Shown: piece by piece, positions 23,926-33,414 of the stretch
Numbering within the stretch: position 1 is the first letter of the stretch
How the letters are laid out: every line of letters begins with the position of its first letter
Source: an uncultured Bifidobacterium sp.
GTDB lineage: Bacteria; Actinomycetota; Actinomycetes; Actinomycetales; Bifidobacteriaceae
Assembly (NCBI RefSeq): GCF_945269915.1
Contig: NZ_CALYOY010000017.1
Coordinates: forward strand, 1-44,173
DNA length: 44,173 bases
Direction of reading: 5' to 3'
The notes under the pieces: generated by a model
The model's input: the letters and a program-made list of their open reading frames with translations, nothing else
What the model was told of the DNA's origin: nothing
Database searches by the model: none
Translations under genes and position numbers: made by a program

Positions 23926-25212
23926 TCAGGCCTCCCAAGTGGTGGGCTCGATGACCTCCTTGCCCCCCATATAGGAACGCATGGCCTGGGGCACCTCGAT
24001 GGAGCCGTCCGCCTGCTGGTGATTCTCCAGGATGGCGACAAGCCAGCGGGTGGTGGCCAGTGTGCCGTTCAGGGTGCTGACCGGACGGGTGGACCCATCG
24101 TCCAGACGTTCACGCTCGTTCAGACGACGGGCCTGGTACTCGGTGCAGTTCGAGGTGGAGGTCAGCTCACGGTACCTCCCCTGTGTCGGCACCCAGGCCT
24201 CGCAATCGAACTTGCGTGCGGCCGAGGAACCCAGGTCGCCGGCCGCCGTATCGATGATCCGATAAGGTACATCGACCTTGGCCAACATCTCCTGCTCCAT
24301 GGCCAGGAGCTGCCGGTGCTGGTCGCGGGAATCCTCCTGCCTGCAGTAGACGAACATCTCCACCTTGTTGAACTGATGGACGCGGATGATGCCCATGGTG
24401 TCCTTTCCTGCGGCCCCGGCCTCACGCCGGTAGCAGCTGGACCAACCGCAGTAGCGCAGAGGCCCGTCCGACAGGTCCATGATCTCATCCTCGTGCATGC
24501 CGGCCAGGGCCACCTCGGAGGTGCCCACCAGGTACTGGTCGTCGGGTTCACGCAGACGGTAGATTTCATCGGCATGGGAGTTGAGGAAGCCCGTGCCCGC
24601 CATGACCTCGGGACGGACGAGGGTGGGGGTGATGGTGGGAATGAACCCGTGCTGCTGGGCCTGGTCGACGGCCATGGTCAGCATGGCGATCTCCATACGG
24701 GCCACGTCACCACGCAGGAAGTAGAAGCGGGAGCCGGAGATCTTGACGCCGCGGCGCATGTCGATGCCGGCGACGCCCACACCAAGGTCCAGGTGATTCT
24801 TGGGCTCGAACCCCTCGTCCTCGAAATCGCGGGGGGTGCCGACTTTCTTGACGACCACATAGTCGTCCTCGCCACCCTCGGGGGCCTCGGCTTCAACCAG
24901 ATTGCTGAACCGCCAGAGCAGGTTCGTGTACTCCGCCGTGGCCTCCTCGGAAGCCGATTTGTTCAGCCCGACCTGCTCGGCCAGCTTCTTGGTCCTGGCA
25001 ATCAGTTCAGCCTTGGAGTCACCCGAGGCCGAGGCGACCTGCCTGCCCAGGGACTTCTGCTCGGCCCTGGAGCTCTCATAGGTCTGGAGCGCGGTTCTGC
25101 GCTCGTCATCGGCCTTGAGGACCTCGTCCACCAGCTGCACGGACTCCCCACGTTTACGCTGGGATTCCTTGACGACATCGGGATGCTCACGAATGAACTG
25201 AATATCTAGCAT
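23926..25212 (-). CDS. serS: Seryl-tRNA synthetase
   Basis: 428 residues, the usual bacterial length. An N-terminal coiled-coil tRNA-binding arm spans about residues 30-110 (EQKSLGRQVASASGDSKAEL), followed by a class II catalytic domain. Motif 2 is seen in YCGWSSCYRREAGAAGKDT, and motif 3 in NGTLATTRWLVAILENHQQ. The serine-binding T-S-E motif is present (LVGTSEVALAG). It charges tRNA-Ser in the cytosol, and one of its tRNAs lies immediately downstream. No T-box or other leader was seen. Confidence 0.98.
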   Translation of the reverse strand: MLDIQFIREHPDVVKESQRKRGESVQLVDEVLKADDERRTALQTYESSRAEQKSLGRQVASASGDSKAELIARTKKLAEQVGLNKSASEEATAEYTNLLWRFSNLVEAEAPEGGEDDYVVVKKVGTPRDFEDEGFEPKNHLDLGVGVAGIDMRRGVKISGSRFYFLRGDVARMEIAMLTMAVDQAQQHGFIPTITPTLVRPEVMAGTGFLNSHADEIYRLREPDDQYLVGTSEVALAGMHEDEIMDLSDGPLRYCGWSSCYRREAGAAGKDTMGIIRVHQFNKVEMFVYCRQEDSRDQHRQLLAMEQEMLAKVDVPYRIIDTAAGDLGSSAARKFDCEAWVPTQGRYRELTSTSNCTEYQARRLNERERLDDGSTRPVSTLNGTLATTRWLVAILENHQQADGSIEVPQAMRSYMGGKEVIEPTTWEA

Positions 25213-25309
25213 AGTTGGATTCTACTGCCGCCAAGCGACACGGGGGCATCGGGCCAGGGCCGGGGGACCGGGCGTCTTCATCCCAGGCAACCGGTCGGTC
25301 CCGGCAGGC

Positions 25310-26185
25310 CTAATCGCCGAAAATTGTCTTGCGGAACTCGCTGCCGACGGGGGTGCCGGCCAGGCCACCGACCCCGGTCTCGCGCAGGGAGGCGGGCATG
25401 GCCTCGCCGATGGACTTCATGGCTTCCACCACCTGATCCGCCGGAATCTTGTTGGTGCCTCCCGATAGGGCGATGTCGGCACAGATCAGGGCATTGGCCG
25501 TCCCTATGGCGTTCCGTTTGACGCAGGGGACCTCGACCAGTCCGGCAACAGGGTCACAGACCAGGCCCAGCAGGTTGCTCATGGCCATGGCGAAGGCCTC
25601 GGCACAGGTCTGCGGATCACCACCCGCCGCCTCGACCGCGGCGGCTGCCGCCATGGCCGAAGCGCTGCCGACCTCCGCCTGGCAACCGCCCGTCGCTCCC
25701 GCGATCATGGCATTGTTGGCGGTGACCAGACCGAAGGCGCCGGCGGTGAAGAGGCACCTTACCTGGCCCTCCCTGGAGAGGTCGATCCGTTCCCGCAGGG
25801 CTGTTATGACACCCGGCAGAGTACCCGAGGATCCGGCGGTCGGCGTGGCGCAGATGACCCCCATGGCGGCGTTGACCTCGTTGGTGGCCATGGCGGCCAC
25901 CAGGGCCCGAACCATGGTGTCCCCACTCAGGGTGGTCCTCTCACGTCTGTACTTATCCAGAAGGGCCGCCTCTCCCCCGCTCAATCCTGTCTTGGAAAAG
26001 ACCCCCCGGCCCTCGGAACCCCTCTTGACCGCAGCCAGCATGACGTCCAGGTCACGGTCCATCCTCGACCAGACCTGGTCACGGGTCCGACCGGAACCGG
26101 CGCACTCCTCCCGGATCATCAACTCGGAGATGGGTTCCCCGGATTCCTCGGCGGCACTCACCAGATCAGCGATCGAACCGAACAT
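25310..26185 (-). CDS. sdaAA: L-serine ammonia-lyase (dehydratase), alpha subunit
   Basis: 291 residues, matching the alpha chain of two-subunit iron-sulfur L-serine dehydratases. The conserved cysteines that hold the [4Fe-4S] cluster are visible in VICATPTAGSSGTLPG, ATGGCQAEVGSASA and GLVCDPVAGLVEVPC. With the beta subunit it converts L-serine to pyruvate and ammonia. It starts 11 bp after the beta gene's stop, in an operon; the oxygen-sensitive cluster fits an anaerobic lifestyle. Confidence 0.95.
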   Translation of the reverse strand: MFGSIADLVSAAEESGEPISELMIREECAGSGRTRDQVWSRMDRDLDVMLAAVKRGSEGRGVFSKTGLSGGEAALLDKYRRERTTLSGDTMVRALVAAMATNEVNAAMGVICATPTAGSSGTLPGVITALRERIDLSREGQVRCLFTAGAFGLVTANNAMIAGATGGCQAEVGSASAMAAAAAVEAAGGDPQTCAEAFAMAMSNLLGLVCDPVAGLVEVPCVKRNAIGTANALICADIALSGGTNKIPADQVVEAMKSIGEAMPASLRETGVGGLAGTPVGSEFRKTIFGD

Positions 26186-26196
26186 GACACATTCCT

Positions 26197-26883
26197 TTAC
26201 TCGAGATACATGATTCTCGACGAGAGGGAGCCGATCCTCTCCCGCTGTGCCGCGGAGAGGGGATGATCCAGGTCGAACCCGACCATGCGCCGGTCCTCAT
26301 CATCCACCATGGGGTAGATGGTCTTTCGCACCGGTTCGCCTTCCTGCCCCAGCACCGCCTGAATCCTTGCAAGGGACGCGTCAACATCGTCCTGCCTCCC
26401 ATCCTCCTCGACGAAGAGCATGGGGAGCGGACCGGACGGGCGCACGTCATAGCCACCCAGGCGGATTCTACGCACCTCAATGGTTCCTCCGCCGATGGAG
26501 CAGGCCCAGAGTGATATGGTCTCCCCGGCCCTGACCATATCAAGAACGACCGTATTGGGATGGTGGATGGGACTGTCACCATCCTCCTCGACGAATTCAA
26601 TATCCACACCCACGGCGCGGGCGATGGCCATGGCATTGGGCACCTTGGGGTCATCCGGATCCAGACCCAAAAGCCCGCTGACGATGGCATAATCGGTGCC
26701 GTGACCCCTATGGGTACGGGCGAAGGACTCATAATATCGAATGATGACCCTATCGGGCATGCCCCCGGCCAGGATATGCCCGATCCGCCCAATGGAAACG
26801 GCCCCGGCGGTATGGGAGCTGGAGGGCCCGATCATGACCGGGCCGATGATATCGAACACACTGCGATATTTACCCATCATCAC
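26197..26883 (-). CDS. sdaAB: L-serine ammonia-lyase (dehydratase), beta subunit
   Basis: 228 residues. The N-terminus (YRSVFDIIGPVMIGPSSSHT) and later ACSIGGGTIEVRRIRLGG are diagnostic of the beta chain. Three Met codons (MMMGKYRS) leave the exact start within 6 bp. The C-terminal part would hold an ACT-like regulatory fold. It is the first gene of the sdaAB-sdaAA pair and is divergent from the lipid-kinase gene. Confidence 0.94.
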   Translation of the reverse strand: MMMGKYRSVFDIIGPVMIGPSSSHTAGAVSIGRIGHILAGGMPDRVIIRYYESFARTHRGHGTDYAIVSGLLGLDPDDPKVPNAMAIARAVGVDIEFVEEDGDSPIHHPNTVVLDMVRAGETISLWACSIGGGTIEVRRIRLGGYDVRPSGPLPMLFVEEDGRQDDVDASLARIQAVLGQEGEPVRKTIYPMVDDEDRRMVGFDLDHPLSAAQRERIGSLSSRIMYLE

Positions 26884-27063
26884 GTCCCATCACTGCTTCC
26901 TCCCGACACCTGAAGCCCCGTCCGGCAGCAAGCGGCCAATCTCACCAAAGCATTGTTTACACCCCGCGGGCCGAATGCGCAAGAAGCCCGGCAACGTAGA
27001 GGATTCGTTCATGTCTGACACGCCTTGACCGCCCCCTCCCACAGGGAAAGGCACAATGGAACC

Positions 27064-28152
27064 ATGCCAACTCCAGCACTCATAATCCTGTGCATTCTGG
27101 CAGGATTGGCCATCGTCGCAACGATGGTGGTCCTCCTTTCGCGCGCCTACAGGAGGCGGGAGTTCGCCCGCAGGATGGAAGCCAGGGATGACGACCAGGT
27201 CAGCTACGCTTTCATCATCAACCCATCCAAGCCCCAGGCCGCCCAGACCCGCTGGCACATCCAGAATTACTGCAGGGCCAAGCACATCCAGGATATCCGC
27301 TTCATCGAAACACAGCTGGACAAGGACGGAAGGGCCTGTGCACGAATGGCCCTGGACCAGGGGACCGAGGTGGTCGTGGCCGTCGGCGGCGACGGCACGG
27401 TCCGCACCGTGGCGAGCGCCATGGCAGGCACGGGCCACGCCATGGGAATCATCCCCATCGGAACCGGCAACCTCTTCGCCCGGAACATGGGCATCCCCGT
27501 CGGCGATCTGGACGCAGCCCTTGCCGTGGCCACCTCCCACGGGTCCAACCTGGTGGATGTCGGGCGCATGTACCTCCTGGACGGGAAGGAGAAGGACCGC
27601 GGCCATGCCTTCCTGATCATCGCCGGCATCGGCTTCGATGCCCTGATGATCGACGACACCGATCCCAACCTGAAGAGGACCGTCAGCTGGCTGGCCTACT
27701 TCATCAGCGGGGCCAAGCATCTCTTCGCCCCCAAGTACACAGGCGACATCTCGATCACCCGCCAGGACCAGGTGACCCAGACCAACACCTCGGTGACCTT
27801 CCGCACCTTCATGGCCGGCAACTGTGGCGAAATACCAGGCTTCTCCCTGATGCCCAACGCCTCCTGGAACGACGGGCTCCTGGACTTCGAAATCATCGAC
27901 ACCTCGGCCGGACTGATCGGCTGGGCCAATCTCTTCGGCGATGTCATGCACCAGACCATCACCAGGAAGGCCAGCCAGTCCCCCTTCTCCACCAATTCGA
28001 CCATCGTCCAGCTCCAGGGTGCCCGGGCGGAGATTCGACTGGAGGACCCTGCCCTGGCCCAGGTCGACGGCGACATCCTGGGAGAGACGCAGCATATAGC
28101 CCTTGAAGTGGAGCAGCGGGCCTTGAACGTTCGGGTCCCCCAGACCGACTGA
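27064..28152 (+). CDS. Diacylglycerol/lipid kinase family protein (YegS/BmrU type)
   Basis: About 362 residues from the Met at 27064, chosen because it opens directly into a membrane segment (ALIILCILAGLAIVATMVVL); a TTG further upstream at 27025 is less likely. The catalytic domain begins SYAFIINPSK and carries the nucleotide loop VVAVGGDGTVRTVASAM and the IPIGTGNLFARNMGIP motif. It probably phosphorylates a membrane lipid such as diacylglycerol or undecaprenol. It is membrane-anchored and divergent from the serine dehydratase operon. Confidence 0.92.
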   Translation: MPTPALIILCILAGLAIVATMVVLLSRAYRRREFARRMEARDDDQVSYAFIINPSKPQAAQTRWHIQNYCRAKHIQDIRFIETQLDKDGRACARMALDQGTEVVVAVGGDGTVRTVASAMAGTGHAMGIIPIGTGNLFARNMGIPVGDLDAALAVATSHGSNLVDVGRMYLLDGKEKDRGHAFLIIAGIGFDALMIDDTDPNLKRTVSWLAYFISGAKHLFAPKYTGDISITRQDQVTQTNTSVTFRTFMAGNCGEIPGFSLMPNASWNDGLLDFEIIDTSAGLIGWANLFGDVMHQTITRKASQSPFSTNSTIVQLQGARAEIRLEDPALAQVDGDILGETQHIALEVEQRALNVRVPQTD

Positions 28153-28200
28153 CCCCGCCTGGGGGGTAATCCCGGAAGTGGTTTCTCGCATACCGGTGGC

Positions 28201-29886
28201 ATGATGGAAGGCATGACAGCACAGAATGCGGGTATGCCCGCCACCCCTGACGACCTGATCGATCTGGACGACCTGATCGGCAAGTATTATGACCTGGTCC
28301 CCGAACCCGGCAACGATGCCCAGAAGGTCTCCTTCGGCACCTCCGGTCACCGCGGATCGTCCCTGACCACCTCCTTCAACGAGGCCCATATCGTCGCCAT
28401 CAGCCAGGCCATCGCCGAACGACGCAAGGCCGAGGGGGTGACCGGTCCCCTCTATTTGGGGCGGGATACCCATGGTCTCTCCCTGCCGGCCTGGAAGACC
28501 GCCATCGAGGTACTGACGGCCAACGGGGTCCGGGTGCGGATCGATGCAAACGACGACTACACCCCAACCCCCACCATTTCCCAGGCGATCCTGACCCATA
28601 ACCGGGCGACCGACGGCACCCAGCGCTTCTCCGGCGAAGACCTGGCGGATGGCATTGTGGTCACCCCTTCGCACAACCCGCCCACCGACGGCGGGTTCAA
28701 GTACGATCCGCCCACCGGCGGCCCGGCATCGGCCGGGACCACCAACGCCATCGCCCAGCGCGCCAACGAACTCCTGGGCGACTACCGGCAGGTCAGGCGG
28801 ATCCCCTTCGAGCAGGCCATCAGGTCCGACCTGGTGGAACGGTTCGACTTCCGCGAGCACTATGTGGCCGATCTGGGCAACGTCATCGACTTCGACCTGA
28901 TTCGCTCCTCGGGCGTGCGCCTGGGCATCGACCCCCTGGGAGGGGCCTCGGTCAACTACTGGCCCTTGATCAACGAGAAGTACGGGTTGAGCATCGGAGT
29001 GGTGAACCCCGAGGTGGACCCGACCTGGCGGTTCATGACCATCGACCATGATGGGAAGATCCGCATGGACCCCAGCTCCCCTTACGCCATGAAAGGCCTG
29101 GTCGACAGACTCAACTCCGGGGCCTGGGGCTCATACGACCTGGTGGGCGGCACCGACCCCGACGCTGACCGACACGGCATCGTCTGCCCGGACAGCGGGG
29201 TGATGAACCCCAACCACTACATCGCCGTCTGCGTGGACTACCTCTTCTCGGGCAACAGGCCCGGGTGGCCCCGGGACGCAGGAGTCGGCAAGACCCTGGT
29301 CTCGTCCTCCCTGATCGATCGTGTGGCCGCCTCCATCGGGGCCAGGCTGATCGAGGTTCCGGTGGGCTTCAAGTGGTTCGTCGATCCCCTCTTCAAGGGC
29401 GAGGTTGCCTTCGGAGGCGAGGAGAGCTCCGGGATGAGCTTCCTGCGCCGGAACGGCCGGGTCTGGACGACCGACAAGGACGGGCTGATCCCCGATCTCC
29501 TGGCCGCCGAGATCACGGCCCGCACCGGAAAGAACCCGGCCCGGCTCCACCAGGAGCAGGTCGAGCGCTTCGGCCAGAGCTGGTACAAGAGGGTTGACAC
29601 CCCCACCACCCTGGAGCAAAAGCAGAAGTTCGCCCACCTGAGCGGCGATGACGTGACCGCCTCCACCCTGGCCGGGGAGCCCATCACGGCCAAGCTGACG
29701 GAGGCCCCCGGCAACCAGGCCAGGATCGGCGGCCTCAAGGTGACCACCAAGAACAACTGGTTCGCCGCCCGCCCCTCCGGAACGGAGAACATCTATAAGG
29801 TCTACGCCGAGTCCTTCGTCTCCCCCGAGGCCCTGGACCAGGTCCTGGACGAGGCCGGGCAGGTGGTCGACAAGGCCCTGAACTGA
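28201..29886 (+). CDS. pgm: Phosphoglucomutase, alpha-D-glucose-specific
   Basis: About 561 residues, as in E. coli Pgm. The phospho-serine loop is [15 protein letters not shown], the magnesium site [12 protein letters not shown], the sugar-binding loop [10 protein letters not shown] and the phosphate-binding loop [15 protein letters not shown]. It interconverts glucose 1- and 6-phosphate, feeding glycogen, UDP-glucose and central metabolism. Starts at 28201 and 28213 are both possible. A strong terminator follows. Confidence 0.97.
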   Translation: MMEGMTAQNAGMPATPDDLIDLDDLIGKYYDLVPEPGNDAQKVSFGTSGHRGSSLTTSFNEAHIVAISQAIAERRKAEGVTGPLYLGRDTHGLSLPAWKTAIEVLTANGVRVRIDANDDYTPTPTISQAILTHNRATDGTQRFSGEDLADGIVVTPSHNPPTDGGFKYDPPTGGPASAGTTNAIAQRANELLGDYRQVRRIPFEQAIRSDLVERFDFREHYVADLGNVIDFDLIRSSGVRLGIDPLGGASVNYWPLINEKYGLSIGVVNPEVDPTWRFMTIDHDGKIRMDPSSPYAMKGLVDRLNSGAWGSYDLVGGTDPDADRHGIVCPDSGVMNPNHYIAVCVDYLFSGNRPGWPRDAGVGKTLVSSSLIDRVAASIGARLIEVPVGFKWFVDPLFKGEVAFGGEESSGMSFLRRNGRVWTTDKDGLIPDLLAAEITARTGKNPARLHQEQVERFGQSWYKRVDTPTTLEQKQKFAHLSGDDVTASTLAGEPITAKLTEAPGNQARIGGLKVTTKNNWFAARPSGTENIYKVYAESFVSPEALDQVLDEAGQVVDKALN

Positions 29887-29918
29887 GCACTCTCCAGGGC
29901 TGAATCGAACCCAAGCGA

Positions 29919-29956
29919 AACCCCGCAACCAAGGTATTCGGTTGCGGGGTTTTCTC
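29919..29956 (+). terminator. Intrinsic terminator of pgm
   Basis: A perfect 12-bp stem AACCCCGCAACC/GGTTGCGGGGTT with a 9-base loop, followed by a T-rich stretch, 33 bp after the pgm stop and 24 bp before the RNase H start. Confidence 0.92.
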
Positions 29957-29979
29957 ATGCCCTGTCTAGGCTTGGATAC

Positions 29980-31017
29980 ATGAGCAACGAGATGGAACTG
30001 GTGGTTTCGACCGATGGCAGCGCGCTGGACAACCCCAACGGGCCCATGGGGTGGGCCTGGGCCGATCACAGGGGCGGGGATGCCGATGCCGGCGGCGCCA
30101 GCAATGGAACCAACCAGATCGGAGAACTGTGCGCCGTCCTCCAGGCCCTGAGGGCGCATCGTGGAAGCCGTCCACTGGTCATCGAATCGGACTCCCAATA
30201 CGCGATCAACTGCTCCTCCAAGTGGGTGCACAGTTGGAAGAGGAAGGGATGGAAGAACTCCCAGGGCAAGCCGGTCAAAAACCGCCAGCTGATCATGGCC
30301 ATCGATGAGGAGATCCGCCAACGCAAGGGATCGGTCAGGTTTGTCTGGATCAAGGGCCACGCAGGGGACCGGTTCAACGAGAAGGTCGACACCCTGGCAC
30401 GCGGCTATGCCGCCGATGCCCGGGATGGCAGCCGCCAGGGTTCACTGCCCATCGAGGGATGGCAGTCCCTGCTGGATTCCGACTATGCGGAGGGGCTGGA
30501 TGTTCCCGACCCGGTTCGTCAGGAATTGGATGGCGGCCCCACCGTCCTGGATGACCAGGGACGCAGACGGGATAGGATGAGCCCGTCCGAGCAGACCTCC
30601 CTGGCAGAGGATGCGGGCGAGTCGGGCGCAGCGGATACCGCGGAGGCGATGGACGACGTCACCACGATGAGCGAGGCCAAGGATACCAAAACGCCTGATC
30701 CGGTGGACGAGGAAGGGACCGACCAGGCCTACGACATCGACCAGGACCAGGAGACCGCCTCTGAAGGGCAGGTGGAGCCGATAACCGATACCTCCGATAA
30801 GAATCCGGATACGTCCGGGACCGGCTCCCAGGCAAGGGGACTCCAGGCCACCGGCAGGGTCCGGATCACCCCTCCCCCTTCGGGCAGCACCAGATTCGCC
30901 GGGCAGGCCTTGCACATTTCGGGTCGGATCGAGCTGGATGCGGATATAGCACCGGACGGAACGGTGATCATCGATCAGGCCCCCTTCCGGCTTCACAGCA
31001 TCGAGACTCGGGACTGA
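29980..31017 (+). CDS. rnhA: Ribonuclease HI with long acidic C-terminal extension
   Basis: 345 residues, more than twice the usual 150 or so. The N-terminal RNase H domain has the catalytic Asp in VVSTDGSALDN, Glu in IGELCAVLQA, Asp in IESDSQYAIN and the last Asp in FNEKVDTLA, so the active site is complete. After about residue 150 come an acidic, low-complexity linker (EDAGESGAADTAEAMDD) and a conserved-looking C-terminal beta-rich segment (GRVRITPPPSGSTRFAG). It degrades RNA in RNA-DNA hybrids. The role of the extension is unknown. Confidence 0.9.
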   Translation: MSNEMELVVSTDGSALDNPNGPMGWAWADHRGGDADAGGASNGTNQIGELCAVLQALRAHRGSRPLVIESDSQYAINCSSKWVHSWKRKGWKNSQGKPVKNRQLIMAIDEEIRQRKGSVRFVWIKGHAGDRFNEKVDTLARGYAADARDGSRQGSLPIEGWQSLLDSDYAEGLDVPDPVRQELDGGPTVLDDQGRRRDRMSPSEQTSLAEDAGESGAADTAEAMDDVTTMSEAKDTKTPDPVDEEGTDQAYDIDQDQETASEGQVEPITDTSDKNPDTSGTGSQARGLQATGRVRITPPPSGSTRFAGQALHISGRIELDADIAPDGTVIIDQAPFRLHSIETRD

Positions 31018-31106
31018 AGGGGACATCCTGGAGGCCAACGCGTAGGATGGGAAGCACTTGAGTGTTGAGTTGCGCCGCCCGAACGGGAGCGCGTAAAGGA
31101 GTTCAC

Positions 31107-31805
31107 ATGGATAAGTCCGAACAGGATGCGTTGAAGAAGGCCGCCGGCATCGAGGCCGCCAAGCTGGTCGAGGAGGGCATGGTCGCCGGTCTGGGCACCG
31201 GTTCGACCGTGCGCTTCTTCGTCGACGAGTTGGGCCGCCGCGTCCAGGAGGAGGGCCTGGAGTTCACAGGGGTGACCACCTCACGCCGGACGAAAGAGCA
31301 GGCGGAGGGGTACGGCATCAAGATCGTCGATGTGGATGATGTGGACCACATCGACGTCACCATCGACGGGGCCGACGAGGTGGACAGGAACTTCGACGGC
31401 ATCAAGGGCGGTGGTGCGGCCCTGCTCTGGGAGAAGATCGTCGCCACCAATTCCCGCAAGATCGTATGGATCGTCGACGAGTCCAAGGTGGTCGACACCA
31501 TCGGCCGCTTCCCCCTGCCCGTGGAGGTCATCCCCTTCGGCGAGCGCCACGTGCTGGACCGCTTCAAGGAGCGCGGCTACCAGCCCGTCCTCCGTCTGGA
31601 TACCCAGGGCCAGCCGGTTCTGACCGACGAACACAACCACATCATCGACCTGCACATGGAACGGATCGACCACCCCCGGGACCTGGCCGAGGACCTGATC
31701 ACCACCGTGGGTGTGGTGGAGCACGGACTCTTCCTGAACATGGTCGACACGGTCATCGTCGGAGACCCCAACGGCCCCAGGATCATGACCAATTCCAACA
31801 AGTAG
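31107..31805 (+). CDS. rpiA: Ribose-5-phosphate isomerase A
   Basis: 232 residues from 31107, preceded by AAAGGAG. The conserved phosphate-binding GLGTGSTVRFFVDELG, TIDGADEVD and KGGGAALLWEKIVA blocks are all present. It interconverts ribose 5-phosphate and ribulose 5-phosphate, linking the bifid shunt and pentose pathway to nucleotide synthesis. A clear terminator follows, so it is probably the last gene of its transcript. Confidence 0.97.
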   Translation: MDKSEQDALKKAAGIEAAKLVEEGMVAGLGTGSTVRFFVDELGRRVQEEGLEFTGVTTSRRTKEQAEGYGIKIVDVDDVDHIDVTIDGADEVDRNFDGIKGGGAALLWEKIVATNSRKIVWIVDESKVVDTIGRFPLPVEVIPFGERHVLDRFKERGYQPVLRLDTQGQPVLTDEHNHIIDLHMERIDHPRDLAEDLITTVGVVEHGLFLNMVDTVIVGDPNGPRIMTNSNK

Positions 31806-31823
31806 GCGCGGACCAGATCCGCG

Positions 31824-31867
31824 GAACCCCTCCGAGCATTCCATGGATTCGGAGGGGTTCGTTGTTT
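31824..31867 (+). terminator. Intrinsic terminator of rpiA
   Basis: A 12-bp stem GAACCCCTCCGA/TCGGAGGGGTTC with a 13-base loop, followed by GTTGTTT, 18 bp after the rpiA stop. Confidence 0.88.
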
Positions 31868-31998
31868 GTATGGGTCGTCTGACCACCGTGTTCGATTGGC
31901 TGAGCATATCCCTTTGCCGGTGGTAACATAGACATCGAGACGTGGTTTCAGCGGAGAATCCGGCCGGTGGGGGCCATGCGGATGGGGGTGGGCCAGCA

Positions 31999-32373
31999 AT
32001 GGATGACTTCTATGCTGAAATAGGCGGCCTGGCACTGATTGTCGCATCAATTCTGATACTGATCTTGGGCACACGCATGCGCAGGGGAAGTGTTCATCGC
32101 AGCGCCATGCTGAGTGGACCGTCACGATACTATCGCACGGATTCCCTGTGGAGGCACGTGCAGAAAGCAGAATCAACCGGAATGCTGATTATGGGCACCA
32201 TCTGGTTCAATTTCGGCATCGCCATCCTGATCCTCCCCAACATGGACTCCCGGTCTTTCATGATAGGCCTGGGCGCATTCAGCATCGAGACGGTGCTGGC
32301 CATCTGTGATATGAATTTCGCCGCGCGACGCACATACCGAGCATTCACCGCGGCTGGCCATGACCCGGCATGA
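31999..32373 (+). CDS. Small hypothetical membrane protein
   Basis: About 124 residues from the Met at 31999; the frame is open to 31942 but no start has a strong ribosome site. Three hydrophobic segments (LALIVASILILILGTRM, LIMGTIWFNFGIAILILP and MIGLGAFSIETVLAI) are separated by basic loops. No named family is recognised. It stands alone between the rpiA terminator and a bidirectional hairpin. Confidence 0.65.
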   Translation: MDDFYAEIGGLALIVASILILILGTRMRRGSVHRSAMLSGPSRYYRTDSLWRHVQKAESTGMLIMGTIWFNFGIAILILPNMDSRSFMIGLGAFSIETVLAICDMNFAARRTYRAFTAAGHDPA

Positions 32374-32449
32374 GTCCTCACATGACGGATGACTGTGCCC
32401 AACCTCTCCTGGCGAACCCGGGTGGACCGCCGACGGGTGCCAATACACG

Positions 32450-32484
32450 AAGTCCCCGAATCATACCGATCCGGGGACTTCTTC
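32450..32484. terminator. Bidirectional terminator hairpin between convergent genes
   Basis: AAGTCCCCG (32450-32458) pairs with CGGGGACTT (32472-32480) around a 13-base loop, followed on the plus strand by CTTC. It lies between the convergent small membrane-protein gene and the bS22 gene and can serve both directions. Confidence 0.75.
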
Positions 32485-32510
32485 AGGCCCAAAAGCCATA
32501 AGTCATAAAG

Positions 32511-32600
32511 CTACTTGCGCTGGTGACGAGTCTTGCGCAGCATTTTACGGTGCTTCTTCTTGCTCATCCGCTTGCGGCGCTTCTTGATGACAGAACCCAT
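32511..32600 (-). CDS. Ribosomal protein bS22 (AURKAIP1/COX24-domain small basic protein)
   Basis: A 29-residue, extremely basic peptide: MGSVIKKRRKRMSKKKHRK, then MLRKTRHQRK. It matches the tiny actinobacterial 30S subunit protein bS22 (AURKAIP1/COX24 motif), known from mycobacterial ribosome structures. GGAGG lies just upstream of the ATG at 32600. It is easily missed because of its size. It follows the secreted hypothetical gene on the same strand by 68 bp. Confidence 0.93.
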   Translation of the reverse strand: MGSVIKKRRKRMSKKKHRKMLRKTRHQRK

Positions 32601-32668
32601 CCGAGCCTCCGATCCTTATATACCTGGAAGTGTCCAACTTGCCCAATCGTACACCGTTTGCGGGACTA

Positions 32669-33283
32669 CTAGAGCGGGAATGCCCTGTAGAAGGCTTCCA
32701 GAGCCGCCTTGGATCCCTGTGCCTGAAAGACGACGGTATCGTTCTGCCATACGGCCTGAGCCGATTTGGCATCCCCGGCCACCTCCTTCTCCACATAGGA
32801 GCCGGTGGCACTACCCCCGGCCTTGACCTTGCCGGAGGCCAGCTCCTTACCGGTCATCCCGGTCGTCAACGAATCATAGGCCTGCCTGGCATCTTCGGCC
32901 TTGGTCCATTGGGCCAGGTGGAGGGTCACATCCTTGCCGGGCTGCCCCGTGGAATAGATCAGGGTGTACTCCTCAATGGGGGTCCTGGATCCCCACTCCG
33001 TAGCGGGATCCGCCTTGGTGCGGGCGAAGTCGGCAACGGTGTCGGGCATGGCCTTGAGCAGTTCGCTGGCATTCTGCGGCAGCGGCTGGGCGTCTATCTT
33101 CGGCTTGGGCCTGCCCTGACCCTGGCTCTGACCGGAGGTGGTGCCGGCGCTGGGTTCCTGCCCCTTCACGGCCCAGTGCGGCCAGACGAATGCGGACAGG
33201 AGGACCAGGACCACCACGGCGGCCAGGGCCATGACCAGGGTGATACGACGACGACGAACTGTTGATGATGGAGTAGTGGACAT
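32669..33283 (-). CDS. Membrane-anchored extracytoplasmic hypothetical protein
   Basis: 204 residues. A basic N-terminus (VRRRR) and a single hydrophobic helix (ITLVMALAAVVVLVLLSAFV) are followed by a Ser/Gly/Gln linker and a roughly 130-residue outer domain with ELLKAMPDTVADFARTKAD and LHLAQWTKAEDARQAYDSL. No named family is certain, and no lipobox or sortase motif was seen. AATGGAG lies upstream of the start. It is divergent from radA and upstream of bS22; the function is unknown. Confidence 0.8.
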   Translation of the reverse strand: MSTTPSSTVRRRRITLVMALAAVVVLVLLSAFVWPHWAVKGQEPSAGTTSGQSQGQGRPKPKIDAQPLPQNASELLKAMPDTVADFARTKADPATEWGSRTPIEEYTLIYSTGQPGKDVTLHLAQWTKAEDARQAYDSLTTGMTGKELASGKVKAGGSATGSYVEKEVAGDAKSAQAVWQNDTVVFQAQGSKAALEAFYRAFPL

Positions 33284-33414
33284 GGCTCCATTCTCTCATA
33301 GGCCGGGTGATGTCAATGCGAAGAGTCGATGCAGCCGCTTCGCTTTCAGGTGAACCACGGGGCCGGTAACGAACAGGTCTGGCCCTTGTCGCTCAAATTG
33401 GATAGCGTGCAGGT

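Noticed and set aside
26890..29049. 719-codon minus-strand open frame across the lipid kinase and pgm genes
   Set aside because: It is a shadow of two strongly conserved genes on the other strand, with Gly/Val/Asp/His-biased composition and no motifs.
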